Shown: in pieces, positions 1-5,259 of the stretch
Numbering within the stretch: position 1 is the first letter of the stretch
Layout of the letters: each line of letters starts with the position of its first letter
From: Chloroflexota bacterium
GTDB taxonomy: Bacteria; Chloroflexota; DTOL01; JACQYG01
Reading direction: 5' to 3'
NCBI GenBank assembly: GCA_016208345.1
Contig: JACQYG010000241.1
Location: 1-5,259 of the forward strand
Length of the DNA stretch: 5,259 bases
The notes under the pieces: model-generated
What the model was told of the DNA's origin: nothing
The model's database searches: none
Seen by the model: only the letters and a program-made list of their open reading frames with translations
Made by a program: the position numbers and the translations under genes

Positions 1-37
1 CGACACCACGATAAGCAGATAGCTGATGGCAGATAGA

Positions 38-117
38 GAGCAACGGTTTGCGCATAAAAGAAGTTGACGAAGGCAATTTGAGCAAAATGAAATTTTGCCT
101 TTTATCCGCTGTTAGGC
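38..117 (-). repeat. Dyad-rich stretch, attC-like
   Basis: Two nested inverted repeats are visible. The outer arms are 50-60 and 99-109 (GCGCATAAAAG against CTTTTATCCGC, 10 of 11 pairs). The inner hairpin is perfect: GCAAAAT at 82-88, loop GAA, ATTTTGC at 92-98. An alternative pairing is AAGGCAA (70-76) with TTGCCTT (95-101). On the minus strand the block starts with GCCTAAC (117-111), which fits the integron R'' core RYYYAAC, and ends near GTTGCTC (44-38), which keeps only the GTT of the R' core GTTRRRY. Its length of about 80 nt is in the attC range. Against this, the spacers are asymmetric (1 nt and 5 nt), the left bulge of 21 nt is large, and the second core is poor. It could instead be a weak terminator-like dyad. 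Positions 1-37 hold nothing I can recognise. Confidence 0.3.
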
Positions 118-165
118 GACCCGTTAAGGCAAGCCACGAATGGGCGCCGCTTTTGCTTGGCGGTT
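118..165 (-). other. Structured GC-rich tail after the 203-aa gene
   Basis: This short GC-rich stretch lies directly 3' of the 203-aa gene within AT-rich DNA. It contains CAAGC (130-134) pairing with GCTTG (155-159), an outer CCG/CGG pair (121-123 with 161-163) and a GGCGCC palindrome at 143-148. A smaller alternative is CCGC (147-150) with GCGG (160-163). It could end the transcript or be part of the recombination or terminal-repeat structure. There is no U-run on the minus strand after the stem, so it is not a standard intrinsic terminator. Confidence 0.3.
151..163. repeat. Left arm of 13-bp inverted repeat
   Basis: TTTTGCTTGGCGG on the plus strand is the exact reverse complement of 816-828. 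It sits 9 nt beyond the stop codon of the 203-aa gene. The outer sequence GCCACG (133-138 here; 836-831 on the minus strand at the other end) is also shared, but here 12 extra bases (139-150) separate it from the 13-mer, whereas at the other end they are next to each other apart from the base junction. Confidence 0.8.
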
Positions 166-172
166 CATTTTT

Positions 173-784
173 CTAAATCCATCCTTGTGTATACTTTGAA
201 TAATTGTATTCATCTATTAACTTGACAAGTGTCTTGTCTGACCGATCAATGTAGTTTCTAACTTCATCTGCTATGGTTTTTATAATCTTGCAGAATGAAA
301 CATATTTCTCCGCAGGATTCTCATTATAGTAACACCCATAAGCTTGTGCGATTTTACCATCCCATAGAGGAAAGAAGTTAGGGGCCAAAAGGTGCAAAGC
401 TTTAGCTACTGCGACGGGGCTCTTTCTTCCCTCCATTTTACCTGCGTTAATTTGCAGAGCTTCAAGAAATCTAGTGAATAACTCTTTTATATCATCCACG
501 GCGGAGCTTGATAGGCTGGAAATGTGTTTGTTTCTGAAGGTTTCAATTTTTGGGAGATTGCAGGTTATGCATTTTTCTAGCCTATCGAAATCGAACATCC
601 CATATCTGTAAAATGCCTGATTCCATGTCAACAACAAAACACCTAATCCATCTGCCATATCAGCAGGTTTGCCCCAAAAATGTGATACGAGAAACGTTGC
701 TACTTTGTACATAGCATCACGTTTCTCATGTTTTTCAAATTCCTCGCAACCTTTATGAAACTCCTCGCGGCTTGGAATGTCCAT
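173..784 (-). CDS. Unrecognised 203-aa protein in AT-rich island
   Basis: I do not recognise this protein. It starts at ATG 784-782 with a weak SD (GGAAG, 798-794) 9 nt upstream, and ends in TAG. The protein looks soluble: no signal peptide or membrane segment. It is rich in Lys, Phe and Tyr. The N-terminal quarter is charged and helical (residues 5-30). The most distinctive part is residues 122-148, where the stretches VAKALHLLAP and FFPLWDGKIAQAYG form a Lys-x-Leu-His-x-Leu-x-Pro...Phe-Pro-x-Trp-Asp signature. From memory, similar 'ALH-LAP...FPxWD' patterns occur in uncharacterised prokaryotic proteins, sometimes with a helix-hairpin-helix flavour, but I could not verify this and assign no function. 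Cysteines (13, 72, 75, 149, 164) include a C-x-x-C pair at 72-75. Codon composition is far more AT-rich than the genes to the right, which points to horizontal acquisition. It lies between inverted repeats and is probably transcribed apart from the upstream gene. Confidence 0.75.
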   Translation of the reverse strand: MDIPSREEFHKGCEEFEKHEKRDAMYKVATFLVSHFWGKPADMADGLGVLLLTWNQAFYRYGMFDFDRLEKCITCNLPKIETFRNKHISSLSSSAVDDIKELFTRFLEALQINAGKMEGRKSPVAVAKALHLLAPNFFPLWDGKIAQAYGCYYNENPAEKYVSFCKIIKTIADEVRNYIDRSDKTLVKLIDEYNYSKYTQGWI

Positions 785-815
785 ATTATTTATCTTCCAC
801 TATTCTACTTAAATT

Positions 816-828
816 CCGCCAAGCAAAA
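816..828. repeat. Right arm of 13-bp inverted repeat
   Basis: CCGCCAAGCAAAA on the plus strand is the exact partner of 151-163. It lies 31 nt upstream of the start codon of the 203-aa gene and 5 nt inside the GCCTAAC motif at 834-840. The pair therefore encloses exactly one gene. A perfect 13-mer in inverted orientation on both sides of one gene is unlikely by chance in a window of this size. Confidence 0.8.
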
Positions 829-833
829 CGTGG

Positions 834-840
834 CCTAACT
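834..840 (-). other. GTTAGGC motif at compositional boundary
   Basis: On the minus strand this reads GTTAGGC and fits the integron core-site consensus GTTRRRY, with GCCTAAC at 117-111 as the counterpart. To its right (841-906) the DNA is GC-rich and to its left it turns AT-rich, so it marks the likely joint. A seven-base motif alone is weak evidence, and no partner RYYYAAC was found between 841 and 906. Confidence 0.35.
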
Positions 841-906
841 GTCAGCTATCGGCCACTTGTGTCGCAGGAGTCGCACCAGCGCAGCCCGAGCAGCTTTCCC
901 GCGGCC

Positions 907-3792
907 TCACTTGGGCATGGCCGCCAATTTCGAATAGGCCGGCCGGGGCGTCCAGTCCTCGCGAAGCACGCCATAGGCTTTCTTGCCCCAGCGATCGTTG
1001 GGCTCAGCGCCTGGACCGTAGTTCAGGTTCCACACCAGCATGGGCCCGATGTATCCCTTCTCTTTGGCTATGGCAAAGGCCCGGACCAGGAAATTGGCCT
1101 GGTCCTCCTCGCTGATCTCGGCGGCGTAGGCGTAGTCGGGATACGGGTTGGCCGAGGAGGCCCAGCCGAACTCGGTGAACCAGATCTTCTTGCCGGCGTC
1201 GCCATGCTTGACCATGACGTTGCGGATCTCAGTAAACCGCAGGTAGTAGAAGCTGCCGTGGGTCTTGTAGTTGTCGGACTTGTACCAGGTGGCAGGCATG
1301 GTCCTGCGCCCGATCCAGTCGTCGGGCGGGTTGTTGGTCATGTTGGCGTGGACGGCCACCGCATCCATGTAGGGCTTCATGCCGGCGGCGTAGAGCTGGT
1401 CCATATAGGTAACATCGTCCACAGCTATTGGAGGCCCCACACCGGTAGGGGTGAGGCCCCCCGATAGGACCACGATACCGGGGTCCACGGCCTTGATGCG
1501 GGAATAGGCCGTTGCAAGAAGGTTCACGTAGGCGCTGGCATTGGGTGCCGCTCCTCCCCATTCGTCAGACAGGTTCTGCTCATTCCAGATCTCCATGGCA
1601 CCGATCTTGCCCCTGTACCGGCTGGCTACGGCGGCCACGAAGTCCCCGTAGTCGCTCGGGTTCGCCGGGGGGCCGGGCTTGGTCAAGTCAGAGCCGGCGG
1701 GCCGGGCCCAACGGGGTGCGGTCACCACGCTCAGGAGCACCCTCAAACCAGCCGCCGCTGGCTGGGAGATCAGGACGTCCAGGTTGTCCCAGTTGATGTT
1801 CCCCTTGGAACTCTCCAGCTCCTCCCACCGGGCCTGGACCTTCACCCACCGGAATCCCGCGGCTCTGGTCAGGTTGAGGGCCTTGGCCCCGTCGTTGAAC
1901 ATGTTGACACAGAAGCCGTAGTCCACTCCGCCGCTATAGGTCGGCGGAGGCGTGGGCCCAGTGCTGGGAGACGTGGGGGTCGGCGATGGTTTTGGAGTGG
2001 GTGCGGGCTTGCCACCCTTGCCCACGATCACCGTCAAGGAGCCGCCGGAATCGGCCACCGGGGTCCCGGCCAAGTTGGATAGGAGGGCGGTGATGGGCAC
2101 GTCCACGTTCTCGCCCGGCGCGGTCCAGTTGGTCCAGGGCCTGTCCATGCTGCTTTTCTGAGCATCGAACTTGCCGCTGGGCGCCTGCCAGAGTATGGCT
2201 AACTCGGTGGCAGCCGGGGCGACATCCTGCTGGAAGGCAGCCAGAACCGTGTTAACGCGCTGGTCGTTCCGGGGGTCGAAGAGCCCCTCCAAGGCCAGGC
2301 CGCGAAGGTTATACTGTTTTACCAGCTTAAGCTTTTGAGCTAAAGCCTCGGCATTTTCCAACCAGATGGTAGATACAAGGCTGTCCTTCTTATAAGTAAA
2401 GCGATAGTTCCTGCCGGCCTCATTCCATCTCACCGGCGAGCCTCCGCCTTCCGGGAGCAGATTTGGCAGCACCAGGGTGACAGCCTGGCCTGGAACAACG
2501 TTTCTCCGCTGCGGGTCACCCTTGATCTCGATCTTTCCTGCGGTCTGGGTGGCTTCAACGTAGGTCCTGGGCTCGAAAGCGCCGTTGCCTGGGCGCTCCT
2601 GGCTGTAGAGCGACAACACCGGCTGGATCTTGTAGCGGTCCACCTGGGTGATGGCGTAGGCGATGGCTTTTTGCACCTGGCCGAAGTTGTCGGGGTCAAC
2701 AGGAAAGGCGATCTTGAACCCGTCCGCAAGCTTGCCCAGGGCCACCCAGTCATAGGCGCCGGTCTGCCAGGTGTCCTCGGACACTTGAGTCGGTGGCTCC
2801 ACCGTTACGGTGATGGTCTTCTTTCCCCGGTGCAGCTCGGCTGACAGTTCTCCAATGAACGTCGAGAATTTGGCCCGGTCAGTAGGGTTCTGGGGATCAA
2901 GTTTGCGAAAGTCGATATCCACGCCGGCGTAGTTGTTCTTGGCGACCAACGCGGCCAGGTTAGATACCAGCTTCTTGCGCAGGCCGTCGTTTTGCAGGAT
3001 GTTGCTCACCAACTCGCCGTCGAAGTCGTTGCCTACCAGGTTGCGGACGGTGGGGATGACCCTGACCTTATCGCTGCCCCGCCAAGGGGCCGGGCTGCCC
3101 ATGACCGTCCCGTCGGTGTTCAGCGTCAGGCCCAGAGGACTCACCTCCTCCAGTGCCTCTTTACCCTGAGCCTCTGTGTCTTTGACAGGCAGGGAGGCGG
3201 AGAATACCGGCCTCACCTGGGATGTCTGCATGATCGCCAGGGCCTGGGGAAGCGCCGGCCAGGGCCGGGCATAGATGCGGTCGTCCTCGGCCGCGATGCG
3301 GCCTGGCACGAACTCCCAGCGGCTACCGTTCCAACCGCAGACGTCGGTCTTCTCCGGCGCATCGATCCCATTGGGGATGGGGATGCTTACGGTGGCCGAG
3401 GGCACGGCCCCACCCTGGACCTCTATGAAGTATACCGGGCTTTTGATGGTCAAATCTTGCGGGACCTTGCCGGCAGCAGAGAGCTTGGCCGGGGCGTTTC
3501 TGGGGAAATCGGCTCGGGGCAATACGGAGACTTTGATGGCAACATCCTTGTTCAAGGCGCCTTTGGGCACCTGGACCTCGGCCTTGTCCGAGGCCACCAC
3601 CGACCCACCGTTCCGGCCGACCCGGGTGAATCCGCCGCCTCCCAGGCAGCTTGGGAGCGAGATAGGCGGCAGGATCAATACCATCAGGATCAGCACGGCG
3701 ATAGCGGCGATGTTGGCGATTTTCACCTCCCTGGTTCCGCCTTCGAGGAAGTTTGCCAGCAGGGCCGGCAGGGAGTTCTTTGGCTGTTGCAC
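907..3792 (-). CDS. Membrane-anchored degenerate GH18 + clan GH-A glycosidase fusion
   Basis: This 961-aa protein is probably an extracytoplasmic, membrane-tethered polysaccharide-acting enzyme. Residues 1-23 are basic and cytoplasmic; 24-45 form a hydrophobic anchor (VLILMVLILPP). LPSC at 46-49 is lipobox-like, but Pro at -2 is atypical. Residues 60-97 look ZU5-like (VPKGAL at 75-80). Residues about 215-525 follow the YaaH-type GH18 pattern, including late motifs FTYKKD and KLVKQYNLRGLA. The catalytic DxxDxDxE site reads GVDIDFR: Asp292 and Asp294 remain, but Glu is Arg296. A beta-rich region (525-593) and a Pro/Thr linker (595-618) follow. Residues 624-961 form a (beta/alpha)8 clan GH-A domain, GH39/GH5-like, with Glu738 (EIWNEQN) as acid/base and Glu874 (WFTEFGW) as nucleophile. 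GTG is chosen as start because AAGGAG (3809-3804) lies 11 nt upstream and no other start occurs in frame before the upstream region. The gene follows the HtrA reading frame by 48 nt. The substrate cannot be read from sequence. Confidence 0.88.
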   Translation of the reverse strand: MQQPKNSLPALLANFLEGGTREVKIANIAAIAVLILMVLILPPISLPSCLGGGGFTRVGRNGGSVVASDKAEVQVPKGALNKDVAIKVSVLPRADFPRNAPAKLSAAGKVPQDLTIKSPVYFIEVQGGAVPSATVSIPIPNGIDAPEKTDVCGWNGSRWEFVPGRIAAEDDRIYARPWPALPQALAIMQTSQVRPVFSASLPVKDTEAQGKEALEEVSPLGLTLNTDGTVMGSPAPWRGSDKVRVIPTVRNLVGNDFDGELVSNILQNDGLRKKLVSNLAALVAKNNYAGVDIDFRKLDPQNPTDRAKFSTFIGELSAELHRGKKTITVTVEPPTQVSEDTWQTGAYDWVALGKLADGFKIAFPVDPDNFGQVQKAIAYAITQVDRYKIQPVLSLYSQERPGNGAFEPRTYVEATQTAGKIEIKGDPQRRNVVPGQAVTLVLPNLLPEGGGSPVRWNEAGRNYRFTYKKDSLVSTIWLENAEALAQKLKLVKQYNLRGLALEGLFDPRNDQRVNTVLAAFQQDVAPAATELAILWQAPSGKFDAQKSSMDRPWTNWTAPGENVDVPITALLSNLAGTPVADSGGSLTVIVGKGGKPAPTPKPSPTPTSPSTGPTPPPTYSGGVDYGFCVNMFNDGAKALNLTRAAGFRWVKVQARWEELESSKGNINWDNLDVLISQPAAAGLRVLLSVVTAPRWARPAGSDLTKPGPPANPSDYGDFVAAVASRYRGKIGAMEIWNEQNLSDEWGGAAPNASAYVNLLATAYSRIKAVDPGIVVLSGGLTPTGVGPPIAVDDVTYMDQLYAAGMKPYMDAVAVHANMTNNPPDDWIGRRTMPATWYKSDNYKTHGSFYYLRFTEIRNVMVKHGDAGKKIWFTEFGWASSANPYPDYAYAAEISEEDQANFLVRAFAIAKEKGYIGPMLVWNLNYGPGAEPNDRWGKKAYGVLREDWTPRPAYSKLAAMPK

Positions 3793-3840
3793 TGTGACGT
3801 GGGCTCCTTCTTTGACTAGTAAAGAACTGGTCCTGCGGGG
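3793..3840 (-). promoter_or_regulatory. Short intergenic gap with SD and small dyad
   Basis: The 48-nt gap between the HtrA stop and the GTG of the glycosidase gene holds the SD AAGGAG (3809-3804, minus strand). An inverted repeat TTCTTT (3808-3813) / AAAGAA (3821-3826) has a 7-nt centre that includes the palindrome ACTAGT (3815-3820). One arm overlaps the first two bases of the SD, so the hairpin could weakly affect initiation. No promoter is evident, so co-transcription with the HtrA gene is the simplest reading. Confidence 0.5.
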
Positions 3841-5007
3841 CTAACGGGGCTTTTCCTTGAGGATAGCTTCCAGCGTCAGCTCCTTGCCGTACCGGTTGAC
3901 CGCGAGCTTCACCGTATCTCCGATCTGGTGGCGCATGAGGACATTGAGCAAGGGATTTTCGTCGTCGATGGCCTGGGCGTCGATTCTCGTGATCACGTCG
4001 CCAGCCTGGAGTCCAGCCCGGGCCGCAGGGGAGCCGGCCTCAACCCTGGTGACCAGGGCTCCGCTTTTGACCGCCAGGCCATAGTACGACGCCACCCGGG
4101 GGGTTACCGGCGTATGGCTGATGCCCAGATAGGGCCGGGCGACCTTGCCGGTGCGTATGATCTGCTCAGCCACGAACCGGGCGGTGTTGCTGGGGATAGA
4201 AAAACCTAAGCCCTCGGCCACCACCTCGGAGAAACCGCTGCGGCCAGCAATGACGGTATTGATGCCGATGACCCGGCCCTGGAGGTCCACCAAGGGGCCG
4301 CCGCTGTTTCCAGGATTAATGGCGGCATCGGTCTGGATCAGGTTTTCCATGCGGGAGCCATCATCTCGGGTCAAGGAGCGCCCCAGGGCGCTGATCACGC
4401 CCATGGTCACCGTATTGCGAAATTCGCCCAGGGCGCTGCCGATGGCCACCACGAATTGGCCGGGGGTGAGCCGGTTAGAATCGCCTAGCTCGGCGGTGAG
4501 CAGGTTCGCCGCATCTATCTTGATGACTGCTAGGTCGCTGACCGGGTCACGGCCGACCTCTCTTGCGTCCTTTTTTTCTCCATTGGCCAGGATCACTGTC
4601 AGCTCCTGGCTGCCCTCGATGACGTGATTGTTGGTCAGGATGTAGCCGGCTTAGTCGATGATGACCCCGGAACCCCGAGCTACAGAACCCGGCACCGTGC
4701 CGAAGACCCCCTGCTGTGGCGTCATCCGGTTTACCACAGTGACCACCGCCGGGCTAACCCTTTCCACCACGGCGATTACCGCCGACTCCTCGGTGGCGAC
4801 CTTCGGCGGCTCCCCTGCGGTGGGTGGTGGAATTGTTGGGGCAGCAAGGACAGCAGGGGTGGCAGTGGCGCCCGTGGTAGGAGGAGCCTGCCGCCCCAAC
4901 GAGAGCACGACAGCGCCGCCCGCTAACCCGCCGGCTATGCTGCCTACCAGAAGGCTGATAACAACGATTGAAGTGATCGACCAACAACTAAGGCGTTCCC
5001 GGGTCAT
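3841..5007 (-). pseudogene. HtrA/DegP-type serine protease with in-frame TAA
   Basis: The frame from ATG 5007 to TAG 3841 has 388 codons, a normal HtrA length, with codon 119 being TAA (4653-4651). Order: a basic start, one membrane segment (residues about 11-37), a Pro/Thr/Ala linker (40-67), the trypsin-like domain and one PDZ domain (about 290-385). The family role is ATP-independent cleavage of misfolded or exported proteins outside the membrane. The triad is His128 (TNNHVI), Asp158 (SDLAVIKI) and Ser235 (GNSGGP); His-Asp spacing of 30 equals that of DegP. The stop falls between GSGVIID and AGYILTNNHVI, so the first product (118 aa) lacks the whole catalytic core. The next usual start in frame, GTG at 4596, comes after His128, so a restart product lacks the triad His. 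The frame is unchanged and no other damage is seen, so it may be a recent nonsense mutation, a sequencing error or readthrough. The ATG has GGAGGG (5024-5019) 11 nt upstream; a TTG at 5073 is in frame but less likely. Confidence 0.85.
4651..4653 (-). other. In-frame TAA inside the HtrA frame
   Basis: On the minus strand the codons run GTC ATC ATC GAC TAA GCC GGC TAC ATC CTG ACC. In related HtrA proteins this position is commonly Lys, Glu or a similar polar residue (IIDKAGYILTNNH type). AAA, GAA or CAA each become TAA with one base change. The frames on both sides are in the same register (57 nt between the GTG at 4596 and the stop), so no frameshift is involved. Confidence 0.9.
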
Positions 5008-5047
5008 AAAGAGTATATCCCTCCAGATTGCTAAAGGTTCAAATAAG

Positions 5048-5257
5048 CTAACAAAGGTCCGAGGGCAATTCAACGAAACGATGGCTCGGCCCTCGACATC
5101 TGGGCCATTCTATCATAATCAGGAGGACGTTGACAAGGGTGAGAAAAGCCTGTGCCCGCCCCGCGAGAGGTCCGGCCTGGATCCTGGCTACGGCGAGCCA
5201 TTCTTGAACGGCTCGGGCCCGGCTGGTGAAACGCCTGTCGGCAAACCCCCACGACTT
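5048..5257 (-). CDS. Possible 3' end of an upstream gene
   Basis: An open frame enters from the right edge and ends at TAG 5050-5048 after 69 codons. It reads through KSWGFADRRF, VQEWLAVARI and FLTLVNVLLIMIEW, ending in SDLC. The hydrophobic stretch could be a C-terminal helix. In its first 51 codons G+C by codon position is roughly two thirds, one half and 70 percent (positions 1, 2, 3), the pattern expected for a coding frame in GC-rich DNA. Against it: no start in view, no recognisable family, and it covers the promoter-like site of the HtrA gene. A second frame is also open over much of the same DNA, so chance cannot be excluded. Confidence 0.3.
   Translation of the reverse strand, partial: KSWGFADRRFTSRARAVQEWLAVARIQAGPLAGRAQAFLTLVNVLLIMIEWPRCRGPSHRFVELPSDLC
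5060..5095 (-). promoter_or_regulatory. Leader stem-loop before HtrA
   Basis: CGAGGGC (5060-5066) and GCCCTCG (5089-5095) form a perfect 7-bp GC-rich inverted repeat around a 22-nt loop. If transcription starts near 5100, the stem lies at the very 5' end of the HtrA mRNA, where such stems can protect a transcript. It is well away from the SD at 5024-5019, so it would not hide it. No riboswitch class is recognised. Confidence 0.35.
5107..5136 (-). promoter_or_regulatory. Sigma70-like promoter for HtrA-glycosidase unit
   Basis: On the minus strand TTGTCA (5136-5131) and TAGAAT (5112-5107) each match the sigma70 consensus at five of six positions and are 18 nt apart. A start near 5100 would give a leader of about 93 nt to the ATG at 5007. 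The AT-rich TGATTATGATAGAAT patch stands out in this GC-rich DNA. No operator or sigmaE-type element was identified. Confidence 0.5.
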
Positions 5258-5259
5258 GC

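Larger units (their letters stand above)
111..840 (-). mobile_element. Candidate cassette-like AT-rich insertion
   Basis: On the minus strand this segment starts with GTTAGGC (840-834) and ends with GCCTAAC (117-111), with one gene between them, about 49 nt after the first motif and 55 nt before the second. This spacing and polarity match an integron cassette: GTTRRRY, short leader, ORF, short tail, then RYYYAAC of the attC. The base composition drops sharply at 840, which supports an insertion joint there. No complete attC is seen on the right side of 840, and no integrase or transposase gene is in the window. The alternative is a small element with terminal inverted repeats, since a 13-bp perfect inverted repeat also lies just inside the ends. 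Confidence 0.38.

Noticed and set aside
82..104. Terminator on the plus strand (GCAAAAT hairpin followed by CTTTTA)
   Set aside because: The stem is AT-rich and weak, the T-run is only four bases, and no plus-strand gene lies upstream within the window.
841..906. Intrinsic terminator after the glycosidase gene
   Set aside because: No stable stem followed by a T-run on the minus strand was found in the GC-rich stretch; only short direct repeats such as GTCGCA are present.
772..1467. 231-codon open frame on the plus strand
   Set aside because: It lies antisense to the C-terminal GH-A domain, whose catalytic motifs are clear. Long antisense frames are expected in GC-rich coding DNA, and its Gly/Val/His-rich translation resembles no protein.
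2992..3819. 275-codon open frame on the plus strand
   Set aside because: It is antisense to the N-terminal half of the glycosidase gene and has an Asp/Gly/Arg-rich low-information translation. The minus-strand frame has a recognisable anchor and GH18 pattern.
4145..4627. 160-codon open frame on the plus strand
   Set aside because: It is antisense to the HtrA protease domain, which has the Asp and Ser motifs and a PDZ domain in the minus frame.
4651..5073. HtrA start at TTG 5073 instead of ATG 5007
   Set aside because: The extra 22 residues are not typical of HtrA N-termini, and ATG 5007 has a GGAGGG SD and directly precedes the basic residues and membrane segment.
5070..5252. 60-codon minus-strand frame with ATG or alternative start near the right edge
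   Set aside because: Its translation is Arg/Ser/Pro-rich without pattern, and the neighbouring frame over the same bases has the better codon-position composition.

Overview
The window holds three genes on the minus strand. Reading that strand from the right edge they are: a possible fragment of an upstream gene, an HtrA/DegP-type serine protease broken by one in-frame stop codon, a large membrane-anchored glycoside-hydrolase-like protein, and a small unrecognised gene in an AT-rich segment. No RNA gene, CRISPR array or transposase gene was seen.

Two DNA compositions meet here. From about position 841 to the right end the DNA is GC-rich (line 1621-1680 is 45/60 G+C by hand count). The left 840 bases are much poorer (18/60 in 181-240, 22/60 in 601-660). 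The GC-rich part resembles a high-GC environmental bacterium. The extracytoplasmic HtrA and the anchored GH18-like plus clan GH-A fusion would fit, for example, Chloroflexota, but that assignment is an impression and not something the window proves.

Right part (3793-5259): a promoter-like sequence at 5107-5136 precedes a leader of about 90 nt, an SD (GGAGGG) and the ATG of the HtrA gene at 5007. The HtrA reading frame runs from 5007 to 3841 but has TAA at 4651-4653, nine codons before the catalytic His. All other trypsin-fold and PDZ features are intact. A gap of 48 nt leads to the GTG start of the next gene, so the two probably form one transcription unit.

Centre (907-3792): a 961-residue protein with an N-terminal membrane anchor, a ZU5-like segment, a GH18 (YaaH-like) domain in which the catalytic Glu is Arg, a Pro/Thr linker and a C-terminal (beta/alpha)8 glycosidase domain with both catalytic Glu visible. 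With the HtrA it suggests a cell-surface or envelope module acting on polysaccharide or peptidoglycan outside the membrane.

Left part (1-840): the composition changes at a GTTAGGC motif on the minus strand (840-834). The 203-aa gene is enclosed by GTTAGGC/GCCTAAC and by a perfect 13-bp inverted repeat, and is followed by a dyad-rich stretch that resembles an integron attC site. The simplest reading is a gene cassette or other small mobile unit inserted beside the glycosidase gene. The most notable items are this bounded island with its unrecognised gene, the single nonsense codon in HtrA, and the apparently dead GH18 domain fused to an intact GH-A domain.
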